Source: Burkholderiales bacterium (GTDB lineage: Bacteria > Pseudomonadota > Gammaproteobacteria > Burkholderiales > SG8-41). From it: a stretch of DNA of 64,000 nucleotides. The stretch is from positions 1,036,915 through 1,100,914 of the forward strand of contig DATAJS010000010.1 in the NCBI GenBank assembly GCA_036262035.1. Direction: 5' to 3'. Position numbers and translations under genes: made by a program. Positions within the stretch are counted from its first letter, which is position 1. Each line of letters starts with the position of its first letter. Positions 36,684 to 48,196 of the stretch are shown one piece after another. The notes below the pieces were generated by a model. The model ran no database searches. It was not told the origin of the DNA and saw only the letters and a list, made by a program, of their open reading frames with translations.

Positions 36684-37451
36684 ATGCAGCCCGTCTTCGA
36701 TACGCACTTCCACATCATCGATCCGCGGTTTCCAGTCATGGAAAACCAGGGATTCCTGCCGCCGGTGTTCACCGTCGACGATTACGTCTCGCGAACTTCG
36801 GGCCTGGGCATCCGCGGCGGCACGGTCATCGCCGGTTCTTTCCAGGGTACGCAGACCGCGTACATGCACGACGCCCTGCACAAGCTCGGGCCGACGTTCG
36901 TCGGCGTCATCCAGGTTCCCGCGACGGTTACGGACGAAGAGATCCTGCATCTCAACGCCGCCGGCGTGCGCGCGGTGCGCTTCAATCTGTATCGCGGCGG
37001 CTCCGCCGGCATCGAAGACCTCGACCGCCTCGCGCGGCGGGTGCACGACGTCGCCGGATGGCACGCCGAGCTCTACGTCGATGCGTCGACGCTGGATCCG
37101 ATCTTCGAGACCGTCGCCAGCCTGCCGAAAGTCAGCATCGACCACCTCGGCATGACGCAGGCGGGACTGAAGAAAGTCGTCGAGCTCGCGGCCCGCGGCG
37201 TGAAGGTGAAGGCGACCGGCTTCGGACGCGCGCAAGTCGACGTCCCGGTCGCGCTGCGCGAGATCGCGAAGGCGAATCCCGACAGCCTGATGTTCGGCAG
37301 CGACCTGCCGTCGCAGCGCGCCCGGCGTCCTTTCGAGCCTGCGGACATGGACCTGATACGCGAGACGCTGGGCGACACGCTCGCACGCAAGGCGTTCCGG
37401 GACAACGCCGTCGATTTCTATCGCCCGCGCGAGACACCGAAAGCGACATGA
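36684..37451 (+). CDS. Amidohydrolase (TIM-barrel metal-dependent hydrolase)
   Basis: About 255 residues. The metal-binding DTHFHIID at the N-terminus, SIDHLGM in the middle (third histidine) and MFGSDLPSQ near the end (metal aspartate) identify amidohydrolase family 2, which includes 2-pyrone-4,6-dicarboxylate lactonase and ACMSD-type enzymes. The start at 36684 gives the shortest leader before the metal site; ATG at 36663 adds 7 residues. The ATGA overlap with the thioesterase gene suggests the two act together, perhaps in degradation of an aromatic acid via a CoA ester. Reaction not assignable. Confidence 0.82.
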   Translation: MQPVFDTHFHIIDPRFPVMENQGFLPPVFTVDDYVSRTSGLGIRGGTVIAGSFQGTQTAYMHDALHKLGPTFVGVIQVPATVTDEEILHLNAAGVRAVRFNLYRGGSAGIEDLDRLARRVHDVAGWHAELYVDASTLDPIFETVASLPKVSIDHLGMTQAGLKKVVELAARGVKVKATGFGRAQVDVPVALREIAKANPDSLMFGSDLPSQRARRPFEPADMDLIRETLGDTLARKAFRDNAVDFYRPRETPKAT

Positions 37452-37879
37452 CCAGGAAAAAAGCCGTACCGAAGAAGATCGATCCGCACGCAGTGGTTCA
37501 CAACGGGGGCATGGCGAAGAACCTCGGCGTCAAGCTGCTGAAAGTGACGAAGAAGCGCATCGTCGCCGAGATGCCGGTCGAGGAGAAACACCTCAACCGC
37601 TCGGGGCGCGTCAACGGCGGCGCGCTGATGGCCTTCGCCGATCTGCTGGGCGCGACGGGCACCGTCGCCAACCTCCCGCCGGGTCACCGCACGACCACGC
37701 TGGAATCGAAGACGAACTTCTTCGCCGCGGGCGTCGGGCCGGTGCTGTGCGCGGTCTCCAGGCCGCTGCACATCGGCCGCACCACGATGGTGTGGCAGAC
37801 GACGATACGCAATACGGATAAGAAGCTGGTGGCGGTGGTTACACAAACGCAGATCGTCCTGCCGGGGGAACGTCGGTAG
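37448..37879 (+). CDS. PaaI-like hotdog-fold thioesterase
   Basis: 143 residues. The hotdog core has LNRSGRVNGGALMAFADLLGATGTVANLP (the HxGxxxxxxD-type region, with N-rich start and catalytic Asp) and TLESKTNFFAAG. It probably hydrolyses acyl- or aryl-CoA thioesters in the cytoplasm. A lysine-rich N-terminal extension (MTRKKAVPKKID) is present. It overlaps the amidohydrolase gene by 4 bases. A GTCATTCC element starts 3 bp after its stop. Confidence 0.85.
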   Translation: MTRKKAVPKKIDPHAVVHNGGMAKNLGVKLLKVTKKRIVAEMPVEEKHLNRSGRVNGGALMAFADLLGATGTVANLPPGHRTTTLESKTNFFAAGVGPVLCAVSRPLHIGRTTMVWQTTIRNTDKKLVAVVTQTQIVLPGERR

Positions 37880-37882
37880 GGC

Positions 37883-37968
37883 CGTCATTCCCGCGAAGGC
37901 GGGAAACCATTTTGACTTTCGAGCCCTGAATGGATTCCCGATCGCGCTGTCGCGCGTCGGGAATGACG
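37883..37968. repeat. GTCATTCC-family element, copy D
   Basis: The 86-bp copy has ends cgtcattcccgcgaaggcgg and gtcgggaatgacg. It lies between the thioesterase stop and the alpha/beta hydrolase start. Confidence 0.85.
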
Positions 37969-37993
37969 ATCACCATGAAACGCCGGAGGAGCG

Positions 37994-39226
37994 ATGACCA
38001 TAAAAAAACTGAGAACCCAGCGTGACGATCAGCAATGGATGCTCGATCTCGCGCTCAACATGCGCGGGCGCGTCCAGAACTTCGAGCGCGACGATCTCGA
38101 GGTGCCGGCGGGCAAGCGCGCGCGCAACTACCGCATGCTGCCGAAGGTGTGGCGCGAAGCGGGCGAGCGCCACGAGCGGCTCGCGAAGCGCGCCCAGAAA
38201 GCCGGCGCGGATGCGACCGCCACGCACCACTACGACCACGCGATCGAGTGCTATCGCATGGCGCAGCACCCGATCTACTTCGACAATCACCCGGTCAAGA
38301 AACAGCTCTACAAAAAGCTTTCGGAGATGGTCGACCGCCGCTCCGAGGTCGCGGAGTACCCGATCGAGCGCGTCGAAGTGCCTTTCGACGACGGCAAGAC
38401 GATCTCGTGCCTGTTCCACCTGCTGCCCGATCGGCGCAAAGCGCCGGTGGTGATCTACGTGCCGGGCATGGACCAGACCAAAGAGGTCTTTCCCAGGGCG
38501 GCGCACAACATCGCCTTGTCGCGAGGCTTTCACGTCATCGCGATCGACGGCCCCGGTCAGGGCAACTCGAACCTGCAGAAGATCCGCGCGATCGGCGACA
38601 ACTACGAGCGCGCCGGCGCCGCGGTCATCAGCTACCTGATGAAGCGGCCGGAGGTGGACAGGAAGAAGATCGCGATCTACGGCATCAGCATGGGCAGCTA
38701 CTGGTGCCTGCGGTTGTCGAGCTACGACCATCGCGCCGCCGCGGTGGTGAGCTCGGTCGCGTGCTTCAATCCGAACAACACCATCTTCACGCAGTCCTCG
38801 CCGCGCTTCAAACAGATGTTCATGTACATGGCGGGCTACGACGACGAGGAGAAGTTCGATGACGAAGTCGCCAAGCCCATGACGGTGCGCGGCTACCTGA
38901 AGGACATCACCTGCCCGACGCTCCTCGTCACCGGCGAGTTCGACCCCCTGTGCCCCCTCGAGGATGCCGTCGAGGCCTACGCCGATTTGAAGGTGCCCAA
39001 GGAGATGTGGGTGATGGAGAATCAGTACCATCCGCTGTGGGGCATCCCGAACCTGGGTGGCATGGACTGCCACGATTACGTGCTCGACTGGCTGCAGGCG
39101 CTCTTCTCGGGCAAGCGCGTGCCGACGAAGAGGGGCCGCATCGCCTATATTCGCGAGAACGGCGACGGCCCGTGGGGCGATTGCGAGTGGCAGCCGCCGA
39201 TCAAGCCAGGGCAAGCTTACTTTTGA
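37994..39226 (+). CDS. Alpha/beta hydrolase with N-terminal helical domain (FrsA / dienelactone-hydrolase-like)
   Basis: 410 residues. The first ~130 are helical and charged (WREAGERHERLAKRAQKAG; HYDHAIECYRMAQ). An alpha/beta hydrolase follows, with the oxyanion region VVIYVPGMDQTKE, nucleophile elbow YGISMGSYW, acid in GEFDPLCP and the histidine in MDCHDYVLDW. This layout matches 2,6-dihydroxypseudooxynicotine hydrolase and FrsA-like proteins, which cleave C-C bonds or esters. ATG has gaggagcg upstream. Probably catabolic. Substrate unknown. Confidence 0.82.
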   Translation: MTIKKLRTQRDDQQWMLDLALNMRGRVQNFERDDLEVPAGKRARNYRMLPKVWREAGERHERLAKRAQKAGADATATHHYDHAIECYRMAQHPIYFDNHPVKKQLYKKLSEMVDRRSEVAEYPIERVEVPFDDGKTISCLFHLLPDRRKAPVVIYVPGMDQTKEVFPRAAHNIALSRGFHVIAIDGPGQGNSNLQKIRAIGDNYERAGAAVISYLMKRPEVDRKKIAIYGISMGSYWCLRLSSYDHRAAAVVSSVACFNPNNTIFTQSSPRFKQMFMYMAGYDDEEKFDDEVAKPMTVRGYLKDITCPTLLVTGEFDPLCPLEDAVEAYADLKVPKEMWVMENQYHPLWGIPNLGGMDCHDYVLDWLQALFSGKRVPTKRGRIAYIRENGDGPWGDCEWQPPIKPGQAYF

Positions 39227-39234
39227 TGGTTTGA

Positions 39235-39277
39235 AACCACCCCCACCCTGACCCTCCCCCGGAGGGGGAGGGGATGC
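39235..39277. repeat. CCCACCCCCACCCT element, half copy
   Basis: It reads ccacccccaccctgaccctc then cccccggaggggg, the left half of the element seen in full at 55472-55560. It ends just before the ribosome-binding site of the histidine kinase gene. Confidence 0.8.
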
Positions 39278-39292
39278 AGGAAGGAGCACAGC

Positions 39293-41107
39293 GTGTCCGA
39301 AGCCGCAGTGCCCGTGACAACCCCGCTCGCCCGGGAAGCGGTTCAGCCGAGCAGCGATCCCCAATGGCAGGCGCACCTGAAGCGCCAGCAGCTCCAGCTG
39401 CTCGCGCGGCAGGCGACGCGCACGCCGTTCGCCATCGTCATCGCCTGCGGCTTCGTCGCGTATACCGTCCGCGATTACGCGCCGCTGGTCCTCGTCGCGA
39501 CGTGGTGTGCGCTGGTGCTCGCGCTGCTGTTCAGCCGCCGCTGGTACGCCCAGTCACTGCTCGCCGACACGCCGGACGACGCGACGCCCGCCCTGAAGCG
39601 CCTGGTCGTGCTCAGCCTGTCCAACGGCGCGATGCTGGGGCTCGGCGCCCTTTTGTTCTTCAAGGGGCTGCCGGGCGAGGAGCGCGCGCTGCTCACCATG
39701 ATCTTCGTGTGCTGGACGGCCGGCGCGGTGGCGACCGCCGCGGCGTACGCGCCGGCTTTCTACGGTTTCGTCAGCGCCGGGCTGCTGCCGCTCGCGATCA
39801 TGTGGGGCGTGCCGTTCGACTCCGAAAACGTGGCGGTCGGCGTTCTGATCGTGCTGTTCGGTCTCTTCCAGATCCTCTTCGTCCGCGACAACGAGCGCGT
39901 GGTGTGCGAATCCTTTCTGATCCGCTTCGAGAACGAGCGATTGCTCGACGCGCTCGAGAAAGAGCGCCAGGAGGTATTGCTCGCACGCGACCGCGCCGAG
40001 GACGCGAGCCGCGCGAAATCGCGCTTCCTCGCCGCCGCCAGCCACGACCTGCGCCAGCCGCTGCACGCGCTCGCGCTCTACAGCGGCGCGCTGTCCCTGC
40101 GCGAGACCGAAGCCGGCTGCGCCGAGCTCGTCGCGCAGATCGACAACACGGTCAATTCGCTGTCGGCGCTGTTCGAGTCGCTGCTCGACATCTCCAAGCT
40201 CGACGCGGGCGCGGTGAAGCCGGAGCTGCGGCGCATCGACGTCTCGTCGAGCATCGACCGCATGAAGTCCGAGTTCAAGGCGATCGCACAGGAGAAGGGG
40301 CTGGAGTTCCTGGTGTCGTCTTCCGATGCGACGGTCGAGACCGACCCGGTGCTGTTCGAGCGCATCCTGCGCAACCTCGTCGACAACGCCATCAAGTACA
40401 CGAAGGAAGGCACGGTCGAGCTCTCGACCAACATCGTCGGGCAGGGCTTGCGCATCGCGGTGACCGACACCGGGCCCGGCATCCCCGACGCCGAGCGCGA
40501 ACGCATCTTCGAGGAGTTCTACCAGATCGGTAATGCCGAGCGCGATCGACGGCAGGGATTGGGCCTCGGCCTCGCGCTCGTGCGCAGGCTGGCGAAGCTC
40601 CTCGACATACCTCTCGAGATGACGAGCGAGCCGGGCAAGGGTTCCACCTTCGCAGTCACGCTTCCGCGCCTCGCCCGCGTCATCACCGCCGAAAAGGCGC
40701 GGGAGACCCCCGTCGCGCCGGCCGCGTCCGGAGAGCTCGCCGGCGCGCACGTGCTGGTGCTCGACGACGAGCCCGCGGTGCGCCTCGGCATGCGCGCGCT
40801 GCTGGAAGTGTGGGGCTGCCACGTCACCGCGTGCAGCAGCTACGTCGAAGCCGAGCGCATGATCGCGCAGTATGCGCTGACGATCGACGTCATCGTCGCC
40901 GATTTCAGGCTGCGCGAGCACGAGACCGGCATCGACGCGGTGCGCAAGCTCCGTGCGACGCTGGGCGACGTGCCGGCGCTCCTCATCAGCGGCGACACCG
41001 CGCCCGAGCGCCTGTCCGAAGCTCAGGCCAGCGGCATCCCGCTCTTGTCCAAGCCGGTGAACCCCGAGACGCTGAAGGAGCGTGTGAAATCCGTCCTGCG
41101 GCGCTGA
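39293..41107 (+). CDS. Hybrid sensor histidine kinase with C-terminal receiver
   Basis: 604 residues. Six hydrophobic helices (about 45-200) with no large periplasmic loop are followed by a coiled linker and the phospho-acceptor H251 in SHDLRQPLHALALYSGAL. The ATPase part has NLVDNAIKYTKEGT and DTGPGIPDAERERIFEEFYQ. The receiver domain at the end has its aspartate D537 in VIVADFRL and its lysine in LLSKPVNP. It starts with GTG after aaggagc. There is no cognate DNA-binding regulator next to it, so it likely signals by phosphorelay to a partner elsewhere. Signal unknown. Confidence 0.9.
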   Translation: MSEAAVPVTTPLAREAVQPSSDPQWQAHLKRQQLQLLARQATRTPFAIVIACGFVAYTVRDYAPLVLVATWCALVLALLFSRRWYAQSLLADTPDDATPALKRLVVLSLSNGAMLGLGALLFFKGLPGEERALLTMIFVCWTAGAVATAAAYAPAFYGFVSAGLLPLAIMWGVPFDSENVAVGVLIVLFGLFQILFVRDNERVVCESFLIRFENERLLDALEKERQEVLLARDRAEDASRAKSRFLAAASHDLRQPLHALALYSGALSLRETEAGCAELVAQIDNTVNSLSALFESLLDISKLDAGAVKPELRRIDVSSSIDRMKSEFKAIAQEKGLEFLVSSSDATVETDPVLFERILRNLVDNAIKYTKEGTVELSTNIVGQGLRIAVTDTGPGIPDAERERIFEEFYQIGNAERDRRQGLGLGLALVRRLAKLLDIPLEMTSEPGKGSTFAVTLPRLARVITAEKARETPVAPAASGELAGAHVLVLDDEPAVRLGMRALLEVWGCHVTACSSYVEAERMIAQYALTIDVIVADFRLREHETGIDAVRKLRATLGDVPALLISGDTAPERLSEAQASGIPLLSKPVNPETLKERVKSVLRR

Positions 41108-41202
41108 GAGCGGCGCGACCGAAGAGGCACGAAGCCCGTGACTTGTTCGGCCGTGCCGTAGATGGTATTGATAACGACAACGGCATCTACGAGGAGAGCG
41201 GC

Positions 41203-41562
41203 GTGGTCGAACCCCAGATGTACAGCGGCGAGGAGCGGCGCCTGCGCGACCGCTCGCGAGGCATCGTCCTTCGCCGGCGCAGCAATGTCCTGCCCGAAGG
41301 TCAGGTCGAGCGGCGGCGCGCGCCGGTGCACAACGGATTCGACATCGCCTCAGCGCTCGAGATGCACCTCGACGAGCACAAGGGCCGCCGCGCGATGCTC
41401 AACCTCCTCGAGTCGTGGCTCTCGGAATCGAAGAGCGCCCAGGGCGACGGGCACGACGACGGCTACCAGCAGGCGGTCGAATACGCGATCGAAGTGATGA
41501 AGGGGTCTCCGGATGTGCTCACGGCGATTGCGGTGCTGCAGCGCAAGCCGGAAGAGAGCTAA
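41203..41562 (+). CDS. Hypothetical small protein behind the hybrid kinase
   Basis: 119 residues from GTG 41203, chosen because gaggag lies 7 bp upstream. It is highly charged in its first half (GEERRLRDRSRGIVLRRRSNVLPEGQVERRRAP) and helical later (ALEMHLDEHKGRRAMLNLLESWLSES; QQAVEYAIEVMKGSPDVLTAIAVLQ). No signal peptide or membrane segment. I do not recognise a family. It is 95 bp after the kinase and on the same strand, so it may belong to that signalling pathway. A GGTGACGG repeat begins just past the stop. Confidence 0.5.
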   Translation: MVEPQMYSGEERRLRDRSRGIVLRRRSNVLPEGQVERRRAPVHNGFDIASALEMHLDEHKGRRAMLNLLESWLSESKSAQGDGHDDGYQQAVEYAIEVMKGSPDVLTAIAVLQRKPEES

Positions 41563-41563
41563 A

Positions 41564-41676
41564 AGGTGACGAGAAAAAGTGACGGATAAAGCAGTGACGG
41601 ATAAAGCGGTGACGAAAAGCGTTCGCGCCACCGTAACCCGTCACCGTCCTATCCGTCACCGTTTCACCCGTCACTT
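41564..41676. repeat. GGTGACGG repeat array, copy left of omf-macB-macA
   Basis: Direct units (gtgacggataaagcggtgac) are followed by inverted units (gtcaccgt, gtcacc). The core cggtgacgaaaagcgttcgc recurs in reverse orientation at 46571-46673 with two mismatches over about 38 bp. Its right edge provides the TGA stop of the outer-membrane factor gene. Confidence 0.85.
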
Positions 41677-43074
41677 TTTCATGGCGACGGTCGTCGCGCC
41701 CTCCGCCGACCACCCACCCCCGAGCGCCCTATAAAGACTCACGGCCGCTTCGAGCCTGTTCAACCTGATCTGCGACAGCTGATCCTGCGCACTGAACAGC
41801 GTGCGCTGCGCGTCGAGCACCGACAGGAGATCGTCCGCGCCTTCGCGGTAACGGACTTCGGCGAGCCTGAGCGCTTCGCTCGCTTCGCGCTGCACCCCGG
41901 CCTGTAACGTCTCCTGCTGGGCCTGGCGGCTCGCCGCGACGAGCGAGTCCTCGACATCCTTGAACGCCGCGAGAATCGCCTTGCGGTACGACTCGACCAG
42001 CTCGCGCTCGCGCGATTCGGCGACCGCTTTCTGGCCGCGCAGCCGTCCGCCGTCGAAGATCGGCTGGAGCACCGACAGCGCGAGACCGACGGTGCTCGTG
42101 CCGCCGGTCGCGAACGAGAGCAGCGCCGCGCTCGCTGCGCCTGCCGAGCCGGTGAGCGAGATGCTCGGCAGCAGCGCCGCACGCGCTGCGGCGAGGTTGG
42201 CGTTGGCGGCGGCGAGCGAGGCCTCGGCCGAGGCGAGATCGGGCCTGCGCACCAGAAGCTCCGAAGGCAGGCCGGGCTCGATCGCCGGCACCGCGAGGTC
42301 GGCGACACCTTGCGCTTTCACGTCGAAGCCTTCCGGCACGTTGCCGACGAGGATCGCGAGCGCGGCGAGCGTCTGCCGTTCCTGCTGCTCGAGCGGCAGC
42401 AGCGCCGCGCGCTGCGAGAGCACCGTGGCTTCCTGGCGCGAGAGGTCGAGCTGGGTGTTCGCGCCGTTGCGCACGCGCGCGGCGACGAGGTCGCGCACGC
42501 GCTCGGCGATCTGGAGGTTGTCGCGGGCGACCGTGAGCCGGCTCCTCAACGACAGCACCTGGAAGTAGCCCGTCGCCACACCCGAGATCAGGGTGAGCCG
42601 CGCGGTGTCGCGATCGTAGACCGTCGCCTGCAGCGAGCTCTTCGCGGCGTTCACCCCTGCGCGATTGCGGCCCCAGAGGTCGATCTCGTAGCTCGCCGAC
42701 AGCGAGTAGCTGCTCGCTTTGGTGGTCGTCGAGCCGAAGTCGTTGCTCGTGCTGCGCGCCGACGAGCCGACGCCGAGGTCGAGCGTCGGGAACAGCGACG
42801 CACCCGCTACACGCACCTGCGATTCGGCCTGGCGCACACGCTCGGTCGCGATCGCGAGGTCGGGGCTGCCCTTGAGCGCCCGGTCGACGAGGCTTTGCAG
42901 CTCGGCCGAGCCGAACGCGTTCCACCACTCGGGCGACACCGTCGCGCCGCTGGTGCCTTGCGCTTCGTTCCACGCCGCCGGCGCCGCGACGTCGGGCTTG
43001 AGCATCGGGCTCGTCATGCTGCAGCCGGTGAGGGCGAGCGCAACCGCGAGGGAAATGGCTTTCATGCTGTTCAT
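41671..43074 (-). CDS. NodT-family outer-membrane efflux factor (lipoprotein)
   Basis: About 467 residues. The signal with lipobox ALALTGC has its cysteine at about 18. Two OEP repeats follow, with WNAFGSAELQSLVDRALKGSPDLAIATERVRQAESQVRVAGASLFPTL and PSELLVRRPDLASAEASLAAANANLAAARAALLPSISLTG. It forms the trimeric TolC-like tunnel in the outer membrane. The ATG at 43074 has aaagga upstream; the 43104 start is less likely. Last gene of the macA-macB-omf operon, 10 bp after macB. The final MKK-stop runs into a repeat. Confidence 0.92.
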   Translation of the reverse strand: MNSMKAISLAVALALTGCSMTSPMLKPDVAAPAAWNEAQGTSGATVSPEWWNAFGSAELQSLVDRALKGSPDLAIATERVRQAESQVRVAGASLFPTLDLGVGSSARSTSNDFGSTTTKASSYSLSASYEIDLWGRNRAGVNAAKSSLQATVYDRDTARLTLISGVATGYFQVLSLRSRLTVARDNLQIAERVRDLVAARVRNGANTQLDLSRQEATVLSQRAALLPLEQQERQTLAALAILVGNVPEGFDVKAQGVADLAVPAIEPGLPSELLVRRPDLASAEASLAAANANLAAARAALLPSISLTGSAGAASAALLSFATGGTSTVGLALSVLQPIFDGGRLRGQKAVAESRERELVESYRKAILAAFKDVEDSLVAASRQAQQETLQAGVQREASEALRLAEVRYREGADDLLSVLDAQRTLFSAQDQLSQIRLNRLEAAVSLYRALGGGWSAEGATTVAMKK

Positions 43075-43084
43075 GGCTTTTCCT

Positions 43085-45096
<2,012 letters not shown>

Positions 45097-45100
<4 letters not shown>

Positions 45101-46479
45101 ATCCGCGGCTGCATCCTGCGTGCGTTGTTGTTACCCGTCTGGGCCGTGCCGTTCGCCGGCCGCGGCGTCGCCGAGCCGCTGACGACCTGCTCGCCGGGCT
45201 CGAGGCCTGCGACGATCTGCGCCGAGATGCGGCTCATCACGCCGACCTGCACTTCGCGCTCTTCGATCTGCCCGTCGGCTTTCACGACGCGCACCATCGC
45301 GCGGCCGTTCGCGAAGCGCGTGCGCGGATCGACGTCGCTGCCGCGCGAGTCGCCCGCGCCGCGGCCCTGGCCGCCGCCTTTCGTGGCCGCGCCCGAGACC
45401 GCCGACGCGCCTTCGGGCGCCTTGCGGTTTTCCCCCGAGGCCTGGGCCCTGCGGACCGGCCGCAGCGCCGACACCGGCACGAACACCGCGTCTTTCGCCT
45501 GGGCGGTGACGAAGAAGACCTGCGCGGTCATCTGCGTCATCAGCGCGCGGTCGGGGTTCTCGACGTCGAACAGCGCGTTGTAGAGCACCACGTTGTTGAC
45601 GGTGACCGGCGTCGGCTCGATCTGGCGCAGCTTTCCGTACCAGCGCTTGGTCTGGCTGCCGAGCGTGGTGAAGTACACCTCCATGCCGACCTTGAGCTTG
45701 GAGACGTCGGCTTCGGACACCTGCGACTGCACCGTCATCGTCGAGAGGTCGGCGATGCGCAGCACGATCGGCGCCTGCTGGTTGGCGTTGAGGGTCTGGC
45801 CCTGCTTGGCGGCCTGCGAGACGACCGTGCCCGACATCGGCGCGTAGATCTTGGTGTAGTTCAGGTTCGCTTCGTCGCCGCGCAGCGTCGAGCGGGTCTG
45901 CTCGGCCTGCGCCTTCAGCACGTCGATCTGCGCTTTCGCCGAGCGCAGCGCCGCGGCGGCGGTGTCCACCGCATCCTGGGTGGTGGCGTTCTCCTTCTGG
46001 AGGTTCATCTGGCGCTGGTACTGCTGCTCGGCGAGCGCGAGCTGCGACTGCTTGTCGGCGAGCTGCGCTTCCTGCGTGCGAAGCTGCGCACGGTCGGCGT
46101 CGACGCGCGTGGTGTACACCGTGGGATCGATCTCGGCCAGGAGCTGACCTTCCTTGACCACGGCGCCGACCTCGACGTGCAGCTTCTTGATCTGGCCCGA
46201 CACCTGCGTGCCGACGTCGACGTAGTCGCGCGGCTGGAGTATGCCGGTCGCGGTGACGCTGTCCTCGAGGTCGCCGCGCTGCACGACCGCCGTCGTGTAC
46301 CGGGCGGCGCTTTCCGCCGACGCGGTCCACGCGGTGTAGCCGTAATAGGCCCCGCCGCCGAGCGCGAGCGCCACCGCGAGCGCGATGGCGCTGCGCGCGA
46401 TGCGGCTGCGGCGCTTGAAGCGCGCCCTGATCGACGTCTTGCCCGCGGGTGCGAGGAGCTTTTCGTTCGTGCGGTCCAT
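45097..46479 (-). CDS. macA: MacA-type periplasmic adaptor (HlyD family)
   Basis: 460 residues. An N-terminal anchor ([23 protein letters not shown]) is followed by the lipoyl/barrel parts [56 protein letters not shown], a long coiled-coil hairpin ([29 protein letters not shown]) and [13 protein letters not shown]. The C-terminal region carries a Gly/Ala/Ser-rich insert at about 355-385 ([21 protein letters not shown]), which is not typical. First gene of the export operon, divergent from the sensor kinase gene across a repeat array. Confidence 0.92.
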
Positions 46480-46570
46480 GGTCAGTGCATCCGGTTGGTT
46501 GCCATGGTTCGCAGTCTCGCGCTTCAGCGAGGATGAAATGTGGAGGGAATGTGGACATTGCGTAAAACAA

Positions 46571-46673
46571 GGTGACGGGTGAAGCGGTGACGGGTCACGG
46601 CGGCGCGAACGCTTTTCGTCACCGCTTTATCCGTCACCGCACTATCCGTCACCGTTCTACCCGTCACTTTTTC
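46571..46673. repeat. GGTGACGG repeat array, copy right of omf-macB-macA
   Basis: It is the inverted counterpart of 41564-41676: ggcgcgaacgcttttcgtca is the reverse complement of the core there. The two copies bracket the whole omf-macB-macA operon, about 4.9 kb apart. Confidence 0.85.
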
Positions 46674-46717
46674 CACCTCCACATTTCCTCCCCAATCCCC
46701 CCGTATCCTGCGAACCC

Positions 46718-48124
46718 ATGGACAAGGCGACGTTCGACAAGCTCCGCACCAAGCTCTTCCTCGCCATCGCCGGGGCGATCGCGGCGCTGACGCTGGCGGC
46801 GTGGTTCGTGTTCAGCACGACGTTCGAGCAGGGGTTCGTGCAGTACCTCAACCGTGCGGACGAGCTGCGGCTGGAGGCGCTGGCGGACGATCTCGGACAA
46901 GGCTATGCGCGCGAAGGCAGCTGGGCGTGGGTGGCGAACGACCGCGATCGCTGGATCGAGATGACGCGCGAAGCGCTCGGCCTGCCGCGGCCGGCGGCCG
47001 ACGGCGCGCGGCCTCAGAGCCCGCGGCGCGACACGCCGCTGACCATCGATCCGCGCCTGCATCTGTTCGATGCGCAGAAAAATCTGCTGATCGGGCGGTC
47101 GGAAGCGCGCTCCGGGGCGTTGCTCAAACCGATCACGGTGCAGAACGCGACGGTCGGCTATCTCGGCTACGTCCCGCGCCCCGAGGTGATCGCCTCGATC
47201 GAGCGCGCCTATCTCACGCGCCAGCGCCTGGCGTTCGGCACGGTCGCGATCGGCATGCTCGTCGCCGCGCTGCTCCTCGGCGCGGGGCTCGCGTACTGGC
47301 TTACCCGCCGCATCACCGTGCTGGCTCGCGGCACGCACGCCCTCATCCAGGGCGATTACGAAGCGCGCGTCGCCGCCCGCGGCCACGACGAGCTCGCGCA
47401 GCTCGCACGCGACTTCAACACGCTCGCGGCGACGCTGCAGGCGACGCGCGAAGCGCGTCGGCAGTGGGTCGCCGACATCGCGCACGAGCTGCGCACGCCG
47501 CTCGCGCTGCTGCGCGCCGAGATCGAGTCGATGCAGGACGGCGTGCGCCCGCTCGACCAGGCGTCGCTCGCTTCGCTGGCAGCGGAAGCCGCGCGCCTCG
47601 GGCGGCTCGTCGAGGACCTGCACACCCTGTCGATGTCCGACGTCGGCGCGCTCACGTATCACAAGGAGCCGGTCGATCTCGCCGAAGTCGTCGAAGACGC
47701 GCTCGACCTCCAGCGCCATGCGCTGGGCGATAAAGGATTGAGCGTCGACACCCGGCTCGACGACGGCGTGCGCGTGCTCGCCGACGAGACGCGCCTCGCG
47801 CAGGTGCTCGCCAACCTCGCGCAGAACAACCTGCGCTATACGCAGGCGCCCGGGCGGGTCGCGGTCACCCTGCGGCGCGAGGGCGAGCGCGCGGTGCTGG
47901 CGTGGGAAGACAGCGGCCCGGGCGTCCCCGATGCCGACTTGCAGCGCCTGACCGACCGCCTCTATCGTGTCGAAGCGTCGCGCAATCGCGCGAGCGGCGG
48001 CGCAGGACTCGGGCTTGCTATCGCGAAGGCGATCGTCGAAGGCCACGGCGGCACGCTGAGCGCGCGCCGCAGCGACCTCGGCGGACTCGCGATCGTTATG
48101 GAGTTACCGGTGTTCCCATCGTAG
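46718..48124 (+). CDS. Sensor histidine kinase, BaeS-like
   Basis: 468 residues. Helix at about 15-35, periplasmic domain of about 130 residues, helix at 170-192, HAMP linker (RRITVLARGTHALIQGDYEARV), and H256 in DIAHELRTPLALLRAEIE. The ATPase has N-box LAQNNLRYTQ and DSGPGVPDADLQRLTDRLYR. It resembles BaeS-type envelope-stress sensors. It is divergent from macA and 72 bp before its likely partner regulator at 48197, separated by a palindromic repeat. The TAG stop is part of that repeat. Confidence 0.88.
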   Translation: MDKATFDKLRTKLFLAIAGAIAALTLAAWFVFSTTFEQGFVQYLNRADELRLEALADDLGQGYAREGSWAWVANDRDRWIEMTREALGLPRPAADGARPQSPRRDTPLTIDPRLHLFDAQKNLLIGRSEARSGALLKPITVQNATVGYLGYVPRPEVIASIERAYLTRQRLAFGTVAIGMLVAALLLGAGLAYWLTRRITVLARGTHALIQGDYEARVAARGHDELAQLARDFNTLAATLQATREARRQWVADIAHELRTPLALLRAEIESMQDGVRPLDQASLASLAAEAARLGRLVEDLHTLSMSDVGALTYHKEPVDLAEVVEDALDLQRHALGDKGLSVDTRLDDGVRVLADETRLAQVLANLAQNNLRYTQAPGRVAVTLRREGERAVLAWEDSGPGVPDADLQRLTDRLYRVEASRNRASGGAGLGLAIAKAIVEGHGGTLSARRSDLGGLAIVMELPVFPS

Positions 48125-48175
48125 GGTGCGCGCGAGCGCACCGATAAAGACGCGGTGCGTTAGCACGCACCCTAC
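48121..48175. repeat. GTAGGGTGCG...CGCACCCTAC palindrome
   Basis: A 55-bp inverted repeat has outer arms gtagggtgcg / cgcaccctac and inner tgcgttagcacgca. It provides the TAG stop of the BaeS-like gene. A related but smaller palindrome (ggtgcgtta / taacgcacc) follows the LLM oxidoreductase gene at 63006-63039. Confidence 0.8.
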
Positions 48176-48196
48176 GCAAAACCGAGCGTTGAAAAG

